DNA of 64,000 nt, taken from contig SDOX01000020.1 of NCBI GenBank assembly GCA_004565275.1, positions 65,189 through 129,188 of the forward strand. Reading direction: 5' to 3'. This DNA is from Nannochloropsis salina CCMP1776. Taxonomy: Eukaryota; Sar; Eustigmatophyceae; Eustigmatales; Monodopsidaceae. Within the stretch, counting starts at the first letter, position 1, and each line of letters begins with the position of its first letter. Below are positions 57,508 to 64,000 of this stretch, in pieces. Made by a program: the position numbers and the translations under genes. Under the pieces are notes generated by a model, which was not told the DNA's origin, ran no database searches, and saw only the letters and a list, made by a program, of their open reading frames with translations.

Positions 57508-60240
57508 CGAGAATCACTTTAAAAAGATATGAATAAAAAACTATGTACGTGAAGCACGAAGAAAGGGCGACGAATACGTTTTCTTTTCACAATTATAAGG
57601 TCCTTGCATCCGTCGAGAAACAATCACATAGCTTCTTTACAGATGCAATACGTGAGGACACACCCAAAATTCTGGTGCGTGACAGCGCCATGATGTGTTC
57701 ACTCCATGAATTGGAGAAATGTGCAGCTTGATCGTAGGCGCAAGGCTGTCGCGATTGAACAGCATGGGATACCCTGCCACGTGAAAGTATTGGCGTTTTT
57801 GCCATACATAAGCTTCATACATCTGATGCTTTGCTTCTTGAGCCCTCAATCATCCCTTCTGGAATAGAAATTTTATACCGCCGTCCGATATGAGTCCGAG
57901 TCCTCTCTTCTCCTGGCCAACCTTGGCTGACTCAAGGGAGCCGACGGGGGAGCTGCTTGCGAAAGGGCGCTTTGCACAGCATGTGGGAGAGTTACGACAT
58001 TGGAATCTCCCACATTCCTTCTTTCTCCCTTTCCCCCTGGACCCTCATCTTCCCGGTCCCCCTCGTCCTCACCTGAGATCCAGTCAAGTTGCTGCCATAG
58101 ACCTGCATCTGGATGAAAGCTGAAATGCGCCAGCACCTTGCTTGCAATGACCAGGCCTGGGCATAGCCCACGTCCGCAGCTCTGCCAGTGAAGGCATTGT
58201 CAGGCGTTGCATCACTTGCATGTGTCGCTATCCTTCGTAGGTCGCTCAGCGCACATTTCAGTCCACACGGGGAGCTTGCCGGTTTTGGTCATCAACAAAC
58301 ACAGAAACGTCTGTGTCGCACACTAAGACAGCCAAAATTTTCGGTGAATGGCGAAAGCGCAAACATTCGCTCTGTCGCTCCGCAACAGAGGAGAGGCTGC
58401 TGCTTAGAATGTGAGCCACTTTCAAAGTCAGAGAGGCCCGTGGAATCCGACAAAGCTTCTCGACTCGGCTTCGTAGACGATAGCAAGGTCCCCACTAAAA
58501 CTATCGAGAGCACTGCAGCTCCATTGCAACGACTATGCATGAGGCTCCAACATCGGACTCGCAGACTTGGCTTTGTCAGCCTCCAAAATAACGTGCCAAA
58601 CTGGTGCTCATGCACACCACAGGCAAGATCTGCTAAGTGCTTGCATATCGCTCAAAGGTCTGCACTTGCCGTTGCTGCGAAAAGAAGGGGCGAGGTTGCT
58701 TGCTTGAGCACTTCTGGCCTCCTGACGTGCTGAACGCGCGGTGTGCGGGGATAGGCGCCTACCACGACGCGCAGTCCCTCTTGACCGGGATCGGACGGCA
58801 CCCTTTTCGACGAGTGTGTGGCTGTGAAGTGGCGCAGTCCGCAGCGTTGCTCTAATGTGGATGAGTCCTCGTCGTTAAGGGTCCCTGAAAAAGTCTGATG
58901 CCCGCTTTGCTTCATCACCATTTCTGATGCGGTCGGGAGCCAAAGCGGGAATAGGTCGCCGAGGCTGTGGCTGCACAAAGGGGTAGAGGTGCGACGCTTG
59001 GGTGCTCATCCTGTAAATATGACGGGCCAGTGGATACCAGATCAACATCTGATGTGTCATTATGACCTCTGCGAAAGGCCTCAAATCATTGGCAGCCTTG
59101 AGATGAACAGAGGAGATTGTTAAAACAAGATCAGACGGTCTCAAGGCCTCATCATGCAGTGCTTTACCTCAAGAGCACTAGAATGTATTAGCCATATCGC
59201 AGGGAGAATAGGCAGAAGAAATCTCACAAGTGAACATTTTGCAGGGTGTTGAAAAAGGTAACGAGAAGAGCTTTATAATTTTTCCCGAACGTCGGCCGGA
59301 CGTGGTGTAGCACAAACATGCGAAGAAATACAGACCCCAAGAGCGAGAACAAAGAACATGGTGTGCTACGTGAGAGGGGAAAGGGGCAACGCCCACAATT
59401 TACGAAGGATAAAAGGGCTTGAAATTATGCGAATTCCATCGCGCGGCGCTGTGTCCGCCTAGTGTGGCAGCAGAAGGCGCAAGCAGCAAGGGAGGGGGGC
59501 GGGCCTGCTCGTGATGACGGTTGAAGCGGGGGAGGGCGGGAAATGGGCCGAGAGGGCTTCCCGCCAAAATCTAAGGAAGGCCCTCCCTCGGAGAGGAGGG
59601 CGAGGTGAGTTGTGTTCTCGTGTAGGTCCTCATACCGCCGACTTTTGTGTGGTTTTAAATCACTCAGCGCAATTATAAACTCCTGCTGATTGAAAAGAAT
59701 TCTTTGTACATACGTGAAAATTGGAAGTCAATTGGTGTTTGAGCATACGCATCACAGACCTCTTCGTATGCCATTCGTGAGGCATCTTTGTAGCAGCACC
59801 GCTTGTAGAGCGCAAGGCTTTTTTAATCTGCTCATCCGCATGCTTTTTGCTCGAAGCAAATTCTGTTTAAAGTGCCACAGAACACTCAACTGTATAATAC
59901 ATCGGGTATTTGACGCTGATAAGTTGGGCAACAGGGTATGTACTCGGGGTCTGCACATCACAAATACCTCAGGAGTCTTGGCGGGAAGAGTTATCTCGAC
60001 GTGTCTCCCTCATGTGCTCGGAGGCGCGCCGGTAGACTTCATGAACGATACGAGCCGCCCCTTCACTGATTTTTTTCTGAAAATAAGCTGAAATAGGAGG
60101 GATGTGCGGAAACGTGGCTGATTTCCCGCTATTTTGTCAATGTAAGCCGTTCCCCCCCTTAACTTAATTTCCCTCCCTTTTCCATGCGCACGCACCTTGA
60201 CGTAACAGGAAATACTACCACAAAATACTCCTACAAGAAT
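57508..60240. other. unresolved region, possible multi-exon gene on the minus strand
   Basis: About 2.7 kb. On the minus strand, 59160-58875 has a frame of protein-like composition (SDLVLTISSVHLKAANDL then MLIWYPLARHIYRM). Another at 58136-57873 contains FHPDAGLWQQLDWIS followed by a Ser/Ala/Pro-rich tail and a stop. They may belong to one gene with exons between them, but I could not make the phases agree. The part from 59400 to 60240 shows only simple spacer and the H2A.Z promoter. Confidence 0.3.
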
Positions 60241-60907
60241 ATGGTAAGTATTTGGAGCGGTATAGGTTTGGAGGAGTGGGATAGGATATTTTAAAATCAA
60301 CCGTGCTTGGCCAACTGCGCTCATGATATATAACCTCGACACCAGTCTGGCGCAGGTAAAGGTGCAGGCAAGGGCGGCAAGGCTGGGAAAGGAGGGAAAG
60401 GAGCGAGTGGCAAACGTGCCCCTCAATCCCGATCATCGCGTGCGGGCCTGCAGGTATGTCGGAAGGAAGACGGAAAGTCGTGTGTACGCAATCGGCATGT
60501 CATCTCCATCCCGAGTGGCCATCGCATTATGGGCTGCTGGAGTCTTCGAGCGCTACAGGACGTATCCTCTAAGAGTCCTCATATCTTCCACCTTTCTTCA
60601 GTTCCCTGTAGGACGTATTCACCGCTTCCTCAAAACGCGCGTGACGACCAGCCAGCGCGTGGGTGCCACCGCCGCCGTCTACACGGCCGCCATCCTCGAG
60701 TACCTGACCGCCGAGGTGCTGGAGCTTGCAGGGAACGCCTGCAAGGACTTGAAGGTGAAGCGTATCACGCCCCGGCACTTGCAGCTTGCCATTCGAGGTG
60801 ACGAGGAGTTGGACGCTCTGATCAAGGCGACCATCGCGGGCGGCGGAGTCATCCCGCACATCCACAAGTCTCTCATCACCAAGGCCAAGGGTGCCAAGGC
60901 TAAGTAA
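60241..60907 (+). CDS. H2A.Z: histone H2A.Z variant
   Basis: A nucleosomal H2A variant deposited at promoters. Three exons: the start codon alone (60241-60243) directly before a GTAAGT donor, then 60346-60453 ([19 protein letters not shown] up to SSRAGLQ) and 60602-60907. Total 138 residues. Diagnostic H2A.Z sequence is present: [60 protein letters not shown] and [13 protein letters not shown]. The N-terminal tail is Lys/Gly-rich as expected. The acceptor at 60345 was chosen over the one 10 bases downstream because only it keeps frame. Confidence 0.95.
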
Positions 60908-61688
60908 AGGGATGAATAAGCAGGAGCAGCTGAGGTGTCATTGGGTGGTATTCCTACATGCTTTCGGCCAGAAGGAATATTTCGACTTGTGTCGCCGAGC
61001 TTTATGTTTCCGCCTATACATATAATGTTACCGTGTTCCGGCAGCTACAGCATAAGGGAAGAATTTACGCATGGATTTTTAGACCTCGCGAAAAGCATGA
61101 GTTCTCTCAGTTTGGCTGACTTAAAGTGGGAATATCAGCGTGTGGGTGTTTACCGGAGTGACGAGATGAGAGACGACGGGTTGACGGACTCCTTGATCTT
61201 TTCGGAGTGTCCAGGAGACACGGAGGAAACTTAATCTCGAAATAAAACAAAAAAATCAGCATGTGACAGTAAGGACAAGGAGGGGACAACGAAGAAGTTT
61301 GAAGAGAAAAAGACTGCCATCACCCCGTAAACTCGAGGGCTTGGGAAGGAGAAAAGAATGGACGAGAGCGTCTTCGCATGTCCCTGATCTACCTATCATT
61401 TGTCTCCAAGCCGCGTCCCAATTATTGGTGCGTCCATGGCGACTGAGGAGGTAGTGAACCGGAAAGATCGATACGCCGCCCCACCAACCATTGTTCAAGA
61501 TAAAAGTTTGCGAAATGAAGCCCAACCCCATACCAGCGTGCCCCTTGTTTTTGATATCTTTCTCGTAAAAAAAGATTTTTCTTTCTTCATCGGTGAACAA
61601 CACTTTTTGCACACACGCGATTCTTCGATTGCCACACTTCACTAGATGGAACGGGCATAGACCCCTTCGAGGCATTTTAAGAGCAGAC
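60908..61688. other. convergent 3' spacer
   Basis: About 780 bp between the H2A.Z stop (+) and the plastid-targeted gene stop (-). A plus-strand frame from about 60935 to 61234 has no motif. No other feature was seen. Confidence 0.4.
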
Positions 61689-62806
61689 TTAAGCATTGGC
61701 GAGTTTGTCAACCTCATCGTTGAACTCCTCATCCGCCCGACCATACACGTCGATGCTCTTGTCCTGCTTGACGTTGTCGGCGAAGGAGGGCTCAAAGACC
61801 TGGTTTAAAACCCGCTTCTTCTCTGTATTAAAGTTAAAATCATCAGCCACTTCGCCCAGGGGGATAATTTGCGCTTCAACACGCCTCTTGAAGGTGCGTG
61901 CGGCTGCCATCGAGCGGATCAACATATCTTCACACTCCGACACCGTCTCGCCCTTCGCCAAAGGCCGCAATGCCTCAATATTGACGTCGGAGGGGTTTCG
62001 CAGGTCCTCGCCATTGAAGAGCTCTCCGCAGGTCAATCCCATCACACGTTTGTAGGATGTGGGCACTCCAAGCGCCAGGCACTCCAGTGTCCCGGCAGTC
62101 AGGGGCTCCATCACAAGAACCTCTTATATTGGAGAGCGAGGGAGGAAAAGGAAGGGAAGTGAAAAGTGAAAAGGGAGAACAGTCACACGAGACCCACTGA
62201 TGACAGTCAAACGAAAAAGTCTTCAAAAATAGAGATATACAAGGAACTCTCTATCATATGAAATATGGAGCAGGCAAAATTTGTCGTGCTTTGATGATGT
62301 TAGTCGATACCTTCGAATCCTTCATCCCTCATTTTATTGCTATTGCATCACGTACCATCCAGTTTTCCACCATCATTAATTTTGTAGCACATCGCCAACC
62401 CTATTGCAACATAGTCTTCTGGATTAAGTGCCTGGGCAAGACAAATTATAGGATGAAGAAATGTTTGAAGAGATATGATTTTTAAGACGAAAACGAAATT
62501 TAAGCACGCGAATTATTTGTCGGGCTTACCGCAAGTTCTTTCACATGAGTGCTGCCTTCTCCAACCTGAAGAACAGACCTCGTTGGCCTTGAATTTTTTA
62601 TGCACGTGCAGATGATAAATTGTAATTATTCCATGCATTTGACACGGATATCTATTCGTCTGCGCTTCTCCACGATCGCTTCAACATCCCACATCTTCAC
62701 GTTGTTCCTACTGTACTTACTTCGGAGCATTGGGCATCAAAAATGCTGAGCATGACGACAGCAGCACAAGCGAGAGGATGAGATTCCTTGTCACAAGAGA
62801 AGGCAT
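61689..62806 (-). CDS. plastid-targeted protein of unknown function
   Basis: I do not recognise the mature protein. Three exons join in matching phase: 62806-62721 (MPSLVTRNLILSLVLLSSCS, then AFLMPNAP), 62587-62530 (PTRSVLQVGEGSTHVKELA) and 62120-61689, giving 191 residues. The N-terminus is a signal peptide with a cleavage-like site before Phe (CSA then FLMPN) and a Ser/Thr/Lys transit-like stretch. This is the bipartite presequence (ASAF-type motif) that sends nuclear-encoded proteins into the complex plastid of heterokonts and cryptophytes. The mature part is about 150 residues, charged, with GTLECLALGVPTSYKRVMGL and RTFKRRVEAQIIPLGEVADD. No membrane helix is seen after the presequence. 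The splice joins are inferred but phase-consistent. Confidence 0.65.
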
Positions 62807-64000
62807 AGTTCGTTTTTGTAAGGGCTAGTTTTCTGTCGGATCAAACAGTGCAGAGAAGGGAGAGGTGAGAAAGCTACTACCAGAGGTTCCCTGTCTGAGG
62901 ATATTGCCCCTCCGGCTCAAAAGGGGTAGTATGGCCAAGAGAGGCCACGTGCCGAGCAGGTGCACCGCGCATTGAAAATAAAGAAGCACGTTGGGTACGT
63001 TAGGGATGGCAACAGGTTGGGAGTCACACATCACACGACAAGGTTATAAAATTGAACTTGCCTCCGAGGTGCATTGCTGCCCGTTGAGCTCGCTGGGGGC
63101 CGCTCCAGGACTTCAACGAGGACTCGTTAAGCCTGAAACTAGGAACGCGTAGACATTGGAAAGGCATAAAATATGATGTTCTTCAAGCCTCTCGCTTTAG
63201 AAACGTAACTCTAGGATTGATTGAGTATAGATTCGGAATAGATATCAGATTTAAACGTTTTTATTGGCCCCCTACTATTAGCGCCTGCGCGCGTTCTCGC
63301 TCCTCTTGAATCCTCCTTTGATCCATGTGAAAGAAAATTAGTTCTTTTACTTGCGACGCTTATCAATACTGTATCTGTATTAAATATAATCATATTAACC
63401 ACTGGTATCATGCTTACATTTTGTGAACTTAATTTGCGCATGCACAGCCGATAAATGTCACGATCTTTCCTGTGCAAGACAGCAAGGAAAACAATAGTGA
63501 TCGTGGGTTATGCTTTACTGAGAATACCTCCGCCATCGAAGTTTACTCTCGCAATTTTAGTAAGTTATGTTTGTTAGTGACTAGCCCTGCGCATAATCCG
63601 AACATATACGTTCTAATTGGGAAAGTACTCAGTTTGAGCTTGTTGTAGACTGTTCTAATTCCATAGTAACTTTGAGGGGGAAGTAGTATCATTCTCCTTT
63701 ACGATTGATTAAATCGATACGAATCTAACAAGGATTGGTGTTTAATCTGCTACCATGCATAGGCCCTGTGCATCGTCAATTTACAGAGCACGGTAGCCTT
63801 TGTACCACCCCTGGTGGGGGCAGTTTTCACACAAAGTGAAGACCTTCTGCCGGCAGCACCGCTGAAAGACAGCAACAAGATCGCGAGCGCTTTTGTTGGA
63901 AGTCTAGCTTCCTTCACTACAAGACATTCCAAGTATTTCCCTTGTGGAACCAAGCCAAATATCAGAATTGCAGCGCGCAGTAGTGTGCCCTCCAACGAAA
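62807..64000. other. intergenic region to the right edge
   Basis: About 1.2 kb, A+T-rich. A minus-strand frame reaches the right edge (64000-63750) with hydrophobic and basic residues but no start or motif. It may be the last exon of a gene beyond the window. Not called. Confidence 0.35.

Noticed and set aside
58188-58733. Plus-strand frame of 181 codons near 58 kb
   Set aside because: It starts with GTG, is rich in Ser, Arg and Cys without a pattern, and competes with minus-strand frames.
1-64000. tRNA genes, CRISPR arrays, transposons and virus-like elements
   Set aside because: I looked for B-box-like sequences, regular spaced repeats, transposase or reverse transcriptase motifs and long terminal repeats and saw none. 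The only repeats are simple or short coding ones.

Overview
The window is eukaryotic nuclear DNA. Genes are monocistronic, lie on both strands, and carry GT-AG introns with G+C-rich exons and more A+T-rich spacers. The best guess is a photosynthetic stramenopile (heterokont alga), perhaps a compact eustigmatophyte of the Nannochloropsis/Microchloropsis type. The reasons are a protein with a bipartite plastid presequence (signal peptide followed by Phe at the predicted cleavage site), short introns, and a mix of animal-like and plant-like genes (condensin II G2, galectin-like, FHA-BRCT, HIR/SPFH, NPSN-like SNARE). The species is an inference, not something read directly.

Layout. 1-9 kb: end of an acidic low-complexity gene (+), a PhyH-type dioxygenase (+), the mitochondrial RNA helicase SUV3 (-) and a hidden four-exon small gene (-). 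9-20 kb: glycyl-tRNA synthetase (+), a glycerophosphodiester phosphodiesterase (-), a small two-exon unknown (-), a PRCC homologue (-), a coiled-coil unknown (+) and a 77-residue zinc-binding protein (-). 21-32 kb: condensin II subunit G2 (+), a large subtilisin-like membrane protease (-) and a free-standing alanyl-tRNA editing protein (+). 33-45 kb: a heat shock factor (-), EF-1alpha (-), a galectin-like/RRM protein (-), a coiled-coil protein (+) and a divergent aquaporin-like protein (+). 46-64 kb: an HIR/SPFH protein (+), a Qb-SNARE (-), a C18orf63-like protein (-) head-to-head with an FHA/tandem-BRCT protein (+), a DHHC palmitoyltransferase (+), histone H2A.Z (+) and a plastid-targeted unknown (-).

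The genes cover translation (GlyRS, AlaX, EF-1alpha), chromatin and genome maintenance (condensin II, H2A.Z, FHA-BRCT), stress transcription (HSF), RNA metabolism (SUV3, PRCC, galectin-RRM) and membrane traffic or transport (SNARE, DHHC, MIP). There is no operon logic, but several pairs are divergent with 200-450 bp between start codons and may share promoters. I saw no tRNA, rRNA, CRISPR array, transposon or viral element. Exon joins were deduced by hand from splice dinucleotides, reading phase and family motifs.
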